From Asterias amurensis (taxonomy: Eukaryota > Echinodermata > Asteroidea > Forcipulatida > Asteriidae): a stretch of 64,000 nucleotides of DNA. Shown piece after piece: positions 10,185-21,530 of the stretch (within the stretch, counting starts at the first letter, position 1; the number at the start of each line of letters is the position of its first letter). The notes under the pieces were generated by a model that was not told where the DNA came from, made no database searches, and saw only the letters and a program-made list of their open reading frames with translations. The translations under genes and the position numbers were made by a program. The DNA is taken from assembly GCF_032118995.1 (NCBI RefSeq), contig NC_092653.1, positions 22,897,202-22,961,201 on the forward strand. The letters run 5' to 3'.

Positions 10185-12739
10185 GGCGGTCTCACATCGA
10201 ATGGCAACTGATGGGTTTGTCACAGAGACAGGCAATGACTGTCTCGTAAATTACCCTATGTTAATTTTACTCGCTACTCATACCATTTTGGTTGGTTTGA
10301 CGGCCAATCAATACCACTCTGATTGAACGTTGATGAGAAAAAAAGGAAGCAACTGAAGTGGAACACTTCACGCGTCTATCTGGTAGTTTCTTTAAATCTC
10401 AATACCTGCAATACCGATGGCCAGCTTGAAAAATATGTATTTTTGCTCTACATGTTAGTATAGCTTTATCGGTTTCATATGGAATGGAGTACGAAATTGG
10501 TGACAATCATTAAGCGGCCTCGCTCCATAACCACCGATCTATACCACTTATCTCACACTCTTCTCCACGCTCCAAAAAGGAAACGTTTCATGTCAAACGA
10601 TCTTCCTATAATATTATGGCTTTAAAATACATCGAAGATATACATTTACGTATAAATATTCACTATTTTGAGGAATAAATCGTGAAACCTTTACGTAAAA
10701 TGTATATGTTTCATGACCATTCAAAGCCACCATACTATTTATATAAACATCCACTTTCTCAAATTAATAAAATTTTCAAGAAGAGACTCAAACAGAATTG
10801 TTCTTTAGCAATTTTTATTTAATTTGCTCGATGTGTGGTGTCGTAGTAGTTGAAAAAAAGATCGGTAGTGATTAATAACAACGAGTATATGTATTATATA
10901 TATCAAGTCATAAAAAACAACAATACAAAAACGTAAAAGGCTAATAAGGCCATACTTTCTTAATGTTTCTTCCTTACATTACAAGAAAGTTTTGAACAAA
11001 AACAAAAAGAATGGTTTGAGTTGCCAACGTAGTGAAAGAGCTTTCCATCCCACCCCAATCGAAATGATTCCAATAACAACCCAAGTACTGCGCTGTGTAA
11101 AACTGCTTTTGCAATCTAACTACCTATGCTCACTGCCCTCGAGTGTTGATCAGCCTTTATTAAGGCCCGCATAGCCTGCAAATTGTTGATCACTAAAAAA
11201 CGGAAGTTGGGAATCTGCATAACATCTCCTCAATGTCAATATAGAGCCCGGACGCAAATTCATTAAGCTAAAGCACAATGTTTACTTCTCTCTGCTAACC
11301 ACAGCAGGGAACCAGACTAATTATTAGATAATAATAATAACAATAATCGTTATCTGTTTCTGCTAAGCAACAAATTGTGGTGCCAAGTAATTTGTAAATG
11401 TACGATAATTCGGTCTTGCTGTGCTTCATTGCTTGTATGCTGAGATGAGGTGCAGCTACTAAAAAGCTGTGCAGGCGACCCTGGGGAACAACTCCCGTAA
11501 AATTGCAAGACAGTAAAATTGCTGAGTGTCTCCCATTATCAAACCCTACGTCAGTCAATCGTGCACGTTTCGCCACATAACCAATATCACATAAATTTGA
11601 AATTAAAACTAACATGAGATTGGATTATATTATTATAAAAACAAAAGGGTGCTTCTATTATTTTACGCAAATGTTGGTGAATATTTTTAACAATTAGAAG
11701 AATAATAATATTTAGACGAAGATTTAATAGACTACACTTTGAATGGCATTGCTAAATACCAAATTTGTAGTATTTGGCATCACTAAGATACGAATACCAA
11801 TATTTCAAACGTAGCTATTGTAACGTGTAAGATATTAATGGAAATCACTCGACTCTGTTAACAATTTTCTTGCTTCAGGTGATGTCTAAACTATCTAATT
11901 AATCCCCTAAACTATCTAATCCACTCTAATACAGTAAATATTTCACTTACAGTTTTAACTGGGTCAGCTACGTTTGGTAACTATTTCATAACTTTCGTAT
12001 AGTAAGAGGTTCAACAGCTTTAGGTAGTGTAATGTATTGCAAAATGTCACATTTTCTCCCCAAAACTTTGAATATAAGAAGCATTACCGCATTTACGTTT
12101 CTCGGATTGTGTTTTCCTATAGGATTAGTCTCCCTGCGTTGACATAATTATTCGCTCCGGAGTTTTGGCGACATCTCCAAAACGCGACCACTGTTAGTTT
12201 TATTGTAAATAACTACATTTATCTAGGATTCAAAGTTGCACGGTTCCTGAAACCATAGGTTAATGTGCGACTTAGAATTGATTGGTGCATCCATTAAAAT
12301 ATAATTAAAAGGCTACTATATATAATATACTCTTCACAAAAACTTTAAACAATTAATTTAAAGATCCTATAGGCCTATATGTATTGTTATAAGTTGAACT
12401 CCTCTTCAAAGAGTTAAGACTAGTCTTATCTCTTTGGACGAGTTACTCGTCCTAACTTAGAACTAGCCGTGCGTTTTTAATATCTCCTTATAAGGACTAG
12501 AACTAGCCGTATACGTTTTTAATATCTCCTAGGACTAGTCTTAAGTAAAGAATAGTCCTATCTCTTTGTGAAATCGACCCCAGTTCACATAGAGTATGTA
12601 ATCTCTGAGTTAAATATCATACCTTCTCTCACTTAAGTCCATTTGTGTTTTTGCTTGTCTGGGCATGTCTACCACAAGCTTTGGTCCTTCTGGTTATGCC
12701 CCCATTTCCAATTCTCCTCAATACTGTTCTTTGTTATTT
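10185..12739. other. Intergenic region between gene B and gene C
   Basis: This stretch holds the gene B upstream region and the gene C downstream region. I see no TATA box before gene B; an inverted CCAAT word (ATTGG) lies about 125 bp upstream of its ATG. At 12131-12195 a segment around ATTCGCTCCGGAGTTTTGGC resembles block X near 3785-3835 and its copy near 19845-19890, a dispersed repeat or trace of older duplication. The rest is AT-rich with no exon recognised. Confidence 0.5.
12401..12581. mobile_element. Short palindromic element
   Basis: Left and right parts mirror each other: AAAGAGTTAAGACTAGTCTT at the left, and GGACTAGTCTTAAG with ATCTCTTTGTGAAATCGACC at the right. The centre contains GGACGAGTTACTCGTCC, itself a palindrome, and a direct repeat of AGAACTAGCCGT followed by GTTTTTAATATCTCC. 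I take it for a MITE of uncertain superfamily; no clear target duplication was found. Confidence 0.5.
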
Positions 12740-12745
12740 TTTATT
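12740..12745 (-). terminator. Probable polyadenylation signal of gene C
   Basis: AATAAA on the minus strand lies about 80 nt after the gene C stop codon, a plausible short 3' untranslated region. Confidence 0.45.
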
Positions 12746-12823
12746 TCTATTATCTGTTGAAATGGAAAGGATGTCTTGAAATGGAATTGAAACTGAAATA
12801 ATGAAAGAAAGAGTACAAGAAGG

Positions 12824-15800
12824 TTAACCTTCACGACGCATCTTCATTTCACTCTTCACAATCTGTCTTCCTTCCCAAGTACTCCATCGCATACCGCGAT
12901 ACTCATTAATCGAATAATTGACGTAATACGAATAGTCGCCATTCAGGTTGCTTTCCACAACCTTCTCATGGTAACCACTGTATAAAGGGACACCAGAACA
13001 ACGGTCAAACCACCAACCTCCCTCCAGCAGACCAGCACAGTTTTCAGCATCACCATCGTTGTCGTGGTCGTAGGTTGAGAATGGCCGGTTGTTGATCAAA
13101 TCAAGAACATCACCTTGAGAAAAGTAAAATTTGATTATGTAAATATTTAAAGTAAGGTGCTTAAAGGCACTGGACACGTTTGAAAGACCTATTCTCCCTT
13201 GTGTGTCCAAATATGCAAACAAAAGTTGGCCATCAGAGTTGCAAGAAAATAACGAAAACCACCCATGGAAAGAAAAAAATCATATGTCCTTCTGGAAATA
13301 ACTTGATGTGGACTGAAGCTAAACCCCTGAGGAACACTTGTAAAAGGTGCGACTATCAAATTATGTGCAATGCACAGGCTTAGTCCCTACCTTTGCAACC
13401 AATGAGCTCGATGCGCATGGATGGCCATTCTTGGTATGCAGTTGGTAAAACGCGAACATAGCGAGCACGTATGGGCTCCCGAAATATGCTTGTAACTGCT
13501 TCCACATCATCATCATTTCCTTGAAACACCTGTGAGATAATAATAGCCAAAATACCAACTTAAAATTTAGATTTACTCTTTAGCAAATAATTTTTACAAT
13601 ATTTTTTCGTTGAAGCAGCTTTTGAGAAGATTTTTCCATTCAATACAATTATCACTGTACATGCATTGTGTCAGCCTGGAATATTATTTTGTGTGGTAAA
13701 TGCATTTTACAATGGTTCTGCGCCGAGTTGTTTAACCATACATAACCCGTCGGTTTCAGTGTATGGAATAGGTTGTCAACTTTCTGACAAATTGTATGAG
13801 GAATCTTTATTCGGGCATTTTCCAGTGAGATTTGTAAGAAAATAAAATAAAAATAAAGGTCCTCTAGAAAACTACCTCTGCTGTTTGCAAAGATGATCCG
13901 CCGACGTAACGCCATGCTTGCGTGTCGTTGCTGTACCCCACTTTGTATTTTGTCACCCAGTCATGGAAACGTTCCCAAGGATCCGTGCTCCCTTGTATCA
14001 TTACACCTTCGACTTGCTTTGTTGTCTCCAAATCCACTTGGAACCAGGGTGTCCCGAGGTCGTTATCTGCCGGACACCAGCCACCTACAACCCCTTCGCT
14101 ACTTCCAGGATGGTTTAGTCGTCCATTACTCGCAATACAACTATCCTGGGGCCGGGTCTCTTCAGTATGGAAACTCGACGCTCTAATGTTGGAGTCTGGG
14201 ATGCTACCGTCTTCCATCCCGAGACGTTGGCCGCAAATCCCATGATCTGAAAAGTACACACGCGTTATAATTATATTACTTCATGTATCCAAATTTGAGT
14301 CATTTCTGTTTGGTATACCCCTGTGATAGATTGCAAATGTTATTGGTCAACTACCGATTACGTTATAAGAGATGTCAAGTTTGCATCGGGAATAAAGATT
14401 TGTTTTTCTTCACCCATACACCGATTTGTTTTAGCATTGTGTACTCAGTACTTACCCGAGTCCTGTGACCTCCAAGAAACAATACATGCCTGTGATACTT
14501 ATTCACGGGACTCGGGTAAAATTCAAACCGATACGGCCCTACGTGTTCTACAAATTCACACGTGCATTGCTCAGGGAGCATGAGGGGAGTACCCCCCTAT
14601 GGGAAACATTACTTTCCTCGTGCCCACAGTTGGTCGCTTCCGAATTCTTGATATAAAGGTACTTACATAACCCTGGCATAGAGAAAGGGTATGAGGTAGG
14701 AAGTATTAGGTATAGGAAGTATGAGATAGAGAAGTCTAAGGTAGAAAATAATTATGTGGGAATTTGGGTTGTGCTGCATTTTGGACCGAAAATGGCGTCC
14801 AGCAACCGACCACAGAAATCTAGTCCCCTCCCCCAGGTGTGCCGAAACTTTTCAAAACAAATATTTTGATTATCATTTCTTGTTTCTCGGTCTTTCCTTT
14901 AAATTGCTGATTGCTGTTATGTAGGCCCACTCACCAATTTGACCAAGCTCAGAGCTTCCCACTTGCAAGGTGTACTCGTCACCAACTATGCGGAATGACG
15001 ATTTCGTCAAAGATCCCTCAACGCCCGTTTCATCTGTGAGATCCACACGGATAGTCCAGTTAGACTCAGCTAGACCAGTCAGAAGACGCACTGCTTCATT
15101 GCCAAGCCAGAACTCCCCCTGAAGGTTCCCAAAGCCTCTCTTATACTCGTTCCAGTTCCGCGTGAAATTCACAGATCCATTCAGACGTCTCTGAAATACC
15201 TTTACAGCACAATTAAATTTCACTTTGGATTAGAAGCATCATGGGTCATCATGCAGTTTCCTGTGTTTTATGTTGTAAAGGCATGTAAACCTTTGTTTTT
15301 TGACCGTTCGATCGTTTTAATCTTGATGTAGACAACAATTAATCTGAGATATCATACGAGGCAGCTTTACAGGCAACAAGTTCCAGACATCTCAAAGAAT
15401 CCATTCTCATATAAAATTGCACACATTATTCTTCGGATCATTAATGCATCTGTATGAAAAACACTCTTGTGATACCAACTAGGTCCTGCAGCGTGCACTG
15501 CAGTTGGTTGCCCCAAGTTGCCTTCATGACAACCTTTATGGCAGTAAGTAACTCAGTTTAACAATTGATTTTTTGTTCCATAACCACATTACTTCGAAGT
15601 GAATGATCTCTAACTGCTTTATACTCACGGCTGCTGTATGAGTGATTGCAAACGTATTATAATGTGTACTTTTCCTTAAATTTAGCGTCTGCTGAAGTCG
15701 AAACTTAATAATGTCTCTCTGTTCGGTAATCACTTACCAGCCAGCCTGTTGTATCAATCATTTCACAGTTGACGTCCAAAAGCTCTTGGCTGTTTGGGAG

Positions 15801-17799
15801 CGAAACGGTGTAGACACCACTCTCAGTATTACCTGCATCCAGCAAGGCCTGGCAGTCCGCAGGTTTGTCATCTAATATTAATTTAAAAATGTGTGAAACA
15901 TAGACTTATATAATACACAATATAGCAACAAACCACCAGCAGCACCACCACCGCCGCCGCCGCCACCACCACCACCACAACAACAACAACAACAACTACA
16001 ACAAAAACGTGTCTACTGATGACATAAACATAGTAAGTAGAGATAAACTATAAAATGCCCCTTTTTGAGGAAGCAAAATGATATTAAGGTAAAGAAGTAT
16101 TGTTGCCTTAAAAGCTTTGGTTGAATGCACCTTTAAAGCTTTTTAGTAAATTAACTAATCTGCACACTCATGTATAGTCTTTTTACATTTTGTTTTGGTA
16201 CCAAACCGAATTGCTGTTTTATTGGCTGTTGAATACTCACAGTGGCAATTAAAATAGTCGTGAATCATCTTAACTTCGTCAGTAAACAGTGGGTGATCGG
16301 TGCGGTAGGGTTTGATTAGTCTCTTGGGTGCCATTTTATTTAGCCCCGCTGGTAATATAACGGCACAGGAGCAGCGTTCCTCATGACTGCCCGGCATCAC
16401 CCAGTGGAGTTTGCCTGCATGGTTCGGCTCTTGCACGAAATAGCACGTCTTTGGTGATCCATTGACAACTGCAAACAAGATTGCTTGGAAACAGTGTTAA
16501 ACAAAATAAAATAGCTTTAAAAAAATGTCGGTGTTTTGAAAAATCACGTGGAGTAGAACAGAAGAACAGTTCGCCGACAGTTCCCAAAATTTCATTTCGT
16601 GTAACAAAACATCTATTGACATCACGGGCAGGTAAAGCATTTTGAGTTATTCAGATGTCACAAATTGTCTTAATTTACCCGCAAATATTGCAACATTAGT
16701 GCCGGTTATAGGTGCATTATTATTAATACACGGCCGGGCAACGCATTTAAAGTTATTCAGAGAGATGCAAACAATTTCCCGCAAGTATTACAAATGCAGT
16801 ACATAATTACTTCTGGAAAGTAAAAAAAAACCGTTAACAAAAGGCCGGTGTCGCATGTAATTATGTCTTCTATGCAATACTATCCGGAGGACATTATTGC
16901 ATATGCAAAAATGTCCGCCTGACGGTTTGCATTTGCAATCGTGTCTGCCCGGACGCTGCTGCATAATGCAATTGTGTCCGCCCGGACACATTTGCATATG
17001 CAGTTGTGTCCGCCCCGTGCAAAACCTTACTTGCAGTAATTTAACGCCCTTGGTCGACGGAACACGTTCGCCGTTTTTTTTACAAGCCAAGTGCATGTCA
17101 TAAATGACATGGGAAATGTTCGGCCGTTGGGTATTCGCTGCAAAGTGAATATTCATGTTGCTATACGTAGGTTCAGTGCATGCACGCTCGCTTACGCGCG
17201 CACATACATGTAAAGTCACTGGATGGTTTTTGCATAGCCCCGGACAGGATTGCATAGTGCAAAAGTGTCCGGAGCGGACAGTATTGCATGGCGGACACAA
17301 TTGCATCTGAAACCGGCAAAAGCATCTAAAGTTATTCAGATGTATACATTGTTTACTCTAACTACACAATAATTTTGCAAACAATTAGTGCCAGTAGAAA
17401 TATGAAATGCTGTTATATTCTGACAGGAAACGCATTATAGTTTTTCATGAATGTGTAAATTATTTTATTTACCGGCAAGTGCGGCAACAAGTATCAATGC
17501 TTCTGTACATTACTATACTGACAGATGTTTTTTACAAGCCAAGATGTTGGTATAAGTTTACACGGCCAGGAAACTTACTCGGCCTACTATTTACAAAACT
17601 ATATCATTTCACTTCCCGCAGGTACTGTAGCAGGTGGCAGCTGTGTACTGTACACTTCTAATGAAAATTAATGAAACACTGTTTACAACACGGCCGGGTA
17701 AAGCATTTAAAGTTTTGCAGATGTATAAATTATAGAAACTGATGTATTATTTAACTTACCTGCAAGTATTGCAATAAGTACCAGTGCTACCGTAGCCAT
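12824..17799 (-). CDS. Gene C: secreted FBG protein with nested F5/8C (discoidin) domain
   Basis: Seven exons fit with consistent phases: 17799-17760, 16468-16241, 15871-15738, 15199-14935, 14246-13876, 13529-13391 and 13113-12824, giving 488 residues. Signal peptide MATVALVLIAILA; four-cysteine module (about 14-89; CYFVQEP, HWVMPG, ERCSC, DYFNC); FBG first half (about 90-222; [40 protein letters not shown]); F5/8C (about 223-392; [36 protein letters not shown]); FBG second half (about 393-488; PFSTYDHDNDGDAENC, GGWWFDRC, SNLNGDY, EMKMRREG). The calcium-site acidic run and both expected cysteine pairs of the FBG domain are present, unlike gene B. Exon 4 is exactly 265 nt and exon 6 exactly 139 nt in both genes. 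Expected to be secreted and to bind carbohydrate or cell surfaces. Two further intact signal-peptide exons lie upstream and may serve as alternative starts. Confidence 0.9.
13165..13300. mobile_element. Truncated AGGCAGTGGACAC-family MITE in gene C intron 6
   Basis: TTAA at 13161-13164 is followed by AGGCACTGGACACGTTTGAA and then by text recalling the internal part of the full elements (TTGCAAGAAAATAACGA). The second end was not found, so it is a shortened copy. Confidence 0.5.
15932..16005. repeat. Trinucleotide microsatellite (ACC, CCG, then ACA runs)
   Basis: A compound trinucleotide tract lies in the intron between exons 2 and 3 of gene C: CCACCAGCAGCACCACC, then CCGCCGCCG, then CCACCACC, then ACAACAACA. 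Confidence 0.9.
16875..17315. repeat. Short palindromic repeats (TGCAT / GTCCG words) in gene C intron 1
   Basis: Two word types alternate: TGCATATGCA or TGCATAATGCAA, and GTGTCCGCCCGGACA or close variants. Three to four copies stand at 16885-17025 and an inverted set at about 17230-17310, ending in GGCGGACACAATTGCAT. The two sets face each other around about 200 bp of other sequence, so the whole may be a transposon whose ends are built from these words. Confidence 0.6.
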
Positions 17800-17839
17800 C
17801 GCTTACCGCTGTTTGTTACAACAACCACTTCCAAAAGGT
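17435..17839. repeat. Block Y: gene C first-exon segment, duplicated at 21.5-21.9 kb
   Basis: This segment from TTATAGTTTTTCATG to CTTCCAAAAGG, holding exon 1 of gene C and its donor, recurs at 21531-21932 with few changes. The copies lie in the same orientation and flank the duplicated block X. Confidence 0.85.
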
Positions 17840-18120
17840 TATTGGTTTTCAAACATTTGTTGGCGTTCGTTGTATTTTTCACAATTTATGTTCACTTAAC
17901 AACAGTTTATTCCAACCCTCCCCCCTCCATTACCGAGTAAATTTATTATAAAATACTTAACAGGCAGGTCGTGCAGTCTCACTGAGACGAAACCTGCCAT
18001 TCCTCAAAGCATACTGCACCTGATGAGTCGTGCTTTTACATTTTTTATTTCTTTCTAAAAGAGGAAGTTAAGTACTTTGTTGCCGGCTTAACATACTAAC
18101 TACAACCTAACCCACCCCCT

Positions 18121-18137
18121 ACCCCCCCCCCCCCCTT
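18121..18137. repeat. Poly-C tract
   Basis: An almost pure run of cytosines lies just before the left edge of the duplicated block X. Confidence 0.9.
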
Positions 18138-18867
18138 CCCCCTTTTATAATTTGTCTTCTAAAGCATTAGCCACGGGCAAACTGAAGCAGAAAATTTCAT
18201 CGGCGATTTTGAATAGATGCAGAAGAGACGGTTAGCTAAAAATAACACCTTATAAATTAATATGCTGGCCAAATACATAAAGCTGCTAGCAGAAAATTCT
18301 GCTTTGAAAATGTCTTTGCTAAGTAAGAAATAAAGGAGGTACCAGTTGCAGCAATGAAAAAAGTACGGTATTCTGGCTGGTAACATAATTTGTTGCTAAG
18401 CATGAGGTTTCTGCGTTCAACAAGTTTTACTGAAGGCCAATTAAGACCAGCTACAGCCTGGTTGCCTATTGTTAAGAATGAGCCACGGGCAAACTGAAGC
18501 AGAACGTTTCATTAGCGATTTCGATTAGGTGCAGAAGCGAAGGGTAGCTAAAAATAACACCTTATAAATTAATATGCTGGCCAAACACATAATGCTGCTA
18601 GCAGAAAATTGTGCTTTGAAAATGTCTTGCTAAGTAAGAATTAAAGGAGGTACCATGTGCATCAATGGGAAAAAGTACGGTATTCTGGCTGGTAGCATAA
18701 TTTTTTGCTAAGCATGAGGTTTCTGTGTTCAACAAGTTTTAACTGAAGGCCAATAAACACCAGCCTGGTTGGCTTAAGAATTAGACACAGGGGAAACTGA
18801 AGCTGAACATCTCATTAGCGATTTTGAATAGGTGCAGAAGCGAAGGGTAGCTAAAAATAACGCTTAA

Positions 18868-19242
18868 AGGCAGTGGATACTATTGGTAATTGTCAAAGAC
18901 TAGCCTTCACAGTTGGTATATCTCAACATATGCATAAAATAACAAACCTGTGAAAATTTGAGCTCAATCGGTCATCAAACTTGCGAGATAATAATGAAAG
19001 AAAAAAACACCCTTGTCACACGAAGTTGTGTGCGTTTAGATGGTTGATTTCGAGACCTCAAGTAACTTGAGGTCTCGAAATCAAATTCGTGGAAAATTAC
19101 TTCTTTCTCGAAAACTATGGCACTTCAGAGGGAGCCGTTTCTAACAATGTTTTATACCGTCAACCTCTCCCCTTTACTCGTCACCAAGAAAGGTTTTATG
19201 CTAAGAGTTATTTTGAGTAATTACCAATAGTGTCCACTGCCT
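18868..19242. mobile_element. Complete TTAA-flanked MITE (375 bp), AGGCAGTGG family
   Basis: TTAA at 18864-18867 and 19243-19246 bracket an element that starts AGGCAGTGGATACTATTGG and ends in the inverted form (CCAATAGTGTCCACTGCCT). The arms are nearly self-complementary throughout, with a central palindrome around GACCTCAAGTAACTTGAGGT. Block X at about 2803-2812 has the undisturbed sequence with one TTAA, so the insertion followed the block duplication. Other copies lie at 29.3, 31.8, 32.3-32.8, 53.9 and 54.4 kb. I assign it to Kolobok-like MITEs by its TTAA target and AGG start. Confidence 0.85.
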
Positions 19243-20159
19243 TTAATTAGATCCCAAAATTAAAATTGGCCCCATTTTCCATACTAATTTTCTGTTCTGG
19301 TGTTTTTGGACCTACGTTGTAAAATAGTTATTAAATAAAGGGATGGTCCCGATAGCTTTGTTCCGTTTTCAACAGACGGCTGGTTAGAAATAAAACTTGT
19401 ATTAGAGCTTCCAATTAAGATTATGCTGCTCTGACGATATCTTGAAGTTTTCACATGTCTTGTGTCTGAATTGAAGTAAGGGGTGGTAGTGTAACTACTA
19501 ATTAAAAAGGTAAACAAGTTAAATTTGTAAAACGAAAACAGCTGTGTTGAATTTACTTTAGTATCATAATAAATGTATAGTTGAAGGAACACAACGCGTT
19601 TGGATTTGGCGCTTTTGCTAGAAAAGCGTTTATAACATGGTTGGATTTTTTCTCTTTTTAATAACAAAATGGTTCGTTCAAATATACAGCAGCTTCCGAT
19701 AATACAAAACATTGTAGAGAAGTTTCATTTTAAAGTAACTTGGTCATGTAAAAAGATATTAGTTTTTATGTCCTTAAATTTGAATATTATATACGCAATC
19801 CCCAGATCGCGTATCCCTAATGGTTTTGTATTCTTCCTAGGTGGACATAATTCGCTCCGGATTTTCGGCGACATCTTAAAAACTAAACCACCTTTTTAAA
19901 TGATCACATAGATCACACGTTTTATACATCTACATTTATCTATGATAAAATCAATCGAGCGATTCTATAATTAAAAAAACTCACTTTGATGCCTATACTG
20001 CTCTTGAGTGTTGCTCGGCCCTTATCCTTTTATTGATGACGTCATGGCTAATATTTTAACCACATTGCTTACTTTTGTTACTGAGTTTTTGTGAAAGACA
20101 TCTTTTTCTCACTAAAATATTTGAATTGAATTCGACATCTCAGCTTTGGTCTCGAACTC

Positions 20160-20345
20160 AAGGCATCTGAAAGCACACAACTTGTGTGACAAGGGTGTTT
20201 TTTTTTTCTTCCATTATTCTCTCGCAACTTTGACGACCAAATATTGAGTCAAAATTTTACAGGTTTATAGTGTATGCATATTATTTAGATACACCAAGAG
20301 AGAATACTGGTCTTTGAAAGCTACCAAAGGGTCCAGTGCACTGGA
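20160..20345. mobile_element. One-armed MITE remnant inside block X'
   Basis: This is the duplicate of the remnant at 4085-4295, with the same truncated form and the same neighbours, ending near GGTCCAGTGCACTGGAC. Confidence 0.6.
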
Positions 20346-20599
20346 CAAAGGCACTACAGGGCCTTTTAAAAAATGTCCTCAATTTTGTTTATCTGCCTTG
20401 TATATAGCCTAACAGTGGTACTGCATATTCAAGTTCGTGATATATTTTTTCTCACCTTGGTGATGCACGCATTTTCCAAATTCATCCATCCGCATTCCAA
20501 CACATCGGTTGAGCATATAAGTTTGGAAATTGCACATTTGTACGTTAGATCATTTGCAACTACCATAATATGTAATGGCTTTAAAGTTAATGTTCTTAC

Positions 20600-20648
20600 C
20601 TGCATGAATAGTTATGAGAAAGAGCAAGACGGTTCGCAGAAAGTCCAT
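20600..20648 (-). CDS. Orphan signal-peptide exon (copy of gene A exon 1)
   Basis: An ATG opens MDFLRTVLLFLITIHA and the exon ends in phase 1 at an intact GTAAGAAC donor, exactly as in gene A. Its TATA box is kept about 120 bp upstream. The nearest phase-compatible acceptor for this module on the same strand is exon 2 of gene C at 16468, so a spliced product would be the gene C protein with another leader. Expression is not shown by the sequence. It may equally be a dead promoter copy, although the leader reading frame is undamaged. Confidence 0.6.
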
Positions 20649-20767
20649 GGCGCGTGTCGGGTATACGAGTCTCTTTCATCTAGCGGTACTGATTAAAAAT
20701 AAAGGCTGGTCATAACAGGCAGCCTATGCCTATCACAACTGCCACGCGTATGTTTGTTTTCAACTGC

Positions 20768-20774
20768 TTATATA
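20768..20774 (-). promoter_or_regulatory. TATA box of the orphan first exon
   Basis: TTTATATAAGCAG on the minus strand keeps the spacing seen before gene A. Confidence 0.45.
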
Positions 20775-21530
20775 AATTTTTTTGAAGGCCAAGCAAAACA
20801 AGCCTGATGTCTTATTGGTGGGGGAAAAAGGGGAAAAAAAAAACAGAATTGCAGAGGTTACTTAATTTTTCATTAGGTGCAGACACAATGGTTACTGCCT
20901 GATAGCTGAATAATAACGTTCGATTGGTTTCTAATAAACTATGGTTTAGCCGATGCATCAATGATAAATTTTTCGAGTTCTTTACTCACGATCAAGAGAG
21001 TTCACAGATATGGACAGATATAGCGTTCGAGATTGAACTACCCATGTTTATACATTCTAGTGGTTTTAATCTCGAACACATCTCACACTTATGACTGTAA
21101 GACACAGTCTGGATTGTCTGAATGAAACCACAAGAGTTGTATACTTTTATTGTTGACTTTGATAATTAATTGTACTGAATTACCTTATAACAACGTTGTT
21201 GTGCGTTCAGATGTGGTCAAATAATAAGAGCAATTTACAACAATTGATTCAAGTGTTATTATATACAAATACACGTGTAAATTTGTTATTTTGCAAACTT
21301 TTATATAATTGGTAATACAATAATTGTATAAGCAGCGTACAGGTGCAGTGAATCGCAAATTGATCATCATGGTATACGTGAAATCAAGAGTTTGACTGGC
21401 TCTACGTGTATGTGTGCAATATTAAATAATAATTATGATAATTAATTAACAACTAACTAACAGAAATGGGATATTATAACAATAATGCCACATACAACAT
21501 TTTTGCACCGAGTGACCCGATTTTATAGTT

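Larger units (their letters stand above)
18167..21521. repeat. Block X': duplicate of the gene A promoter segment
   Basis: This is the copy of 2416-5514. It begins with two full and one partial unit of the roughly 308 bp tandem repeat (starts near 18168, 18480, 18782), then carries a MITE absent from block X, then the promoter region with TATA box and first exon. It joins block Y'' directly at about 21521-21531. No second exon of gene A type lies between it and gene C. Confidence 0.85.

Noticed and set aside
18868-19242. Regulatory hairpin of gene C
   Set aside because: The strong dyad symmetry is the inverted-repeat structure of a MITE, proven by the empty TTAA site in block X.
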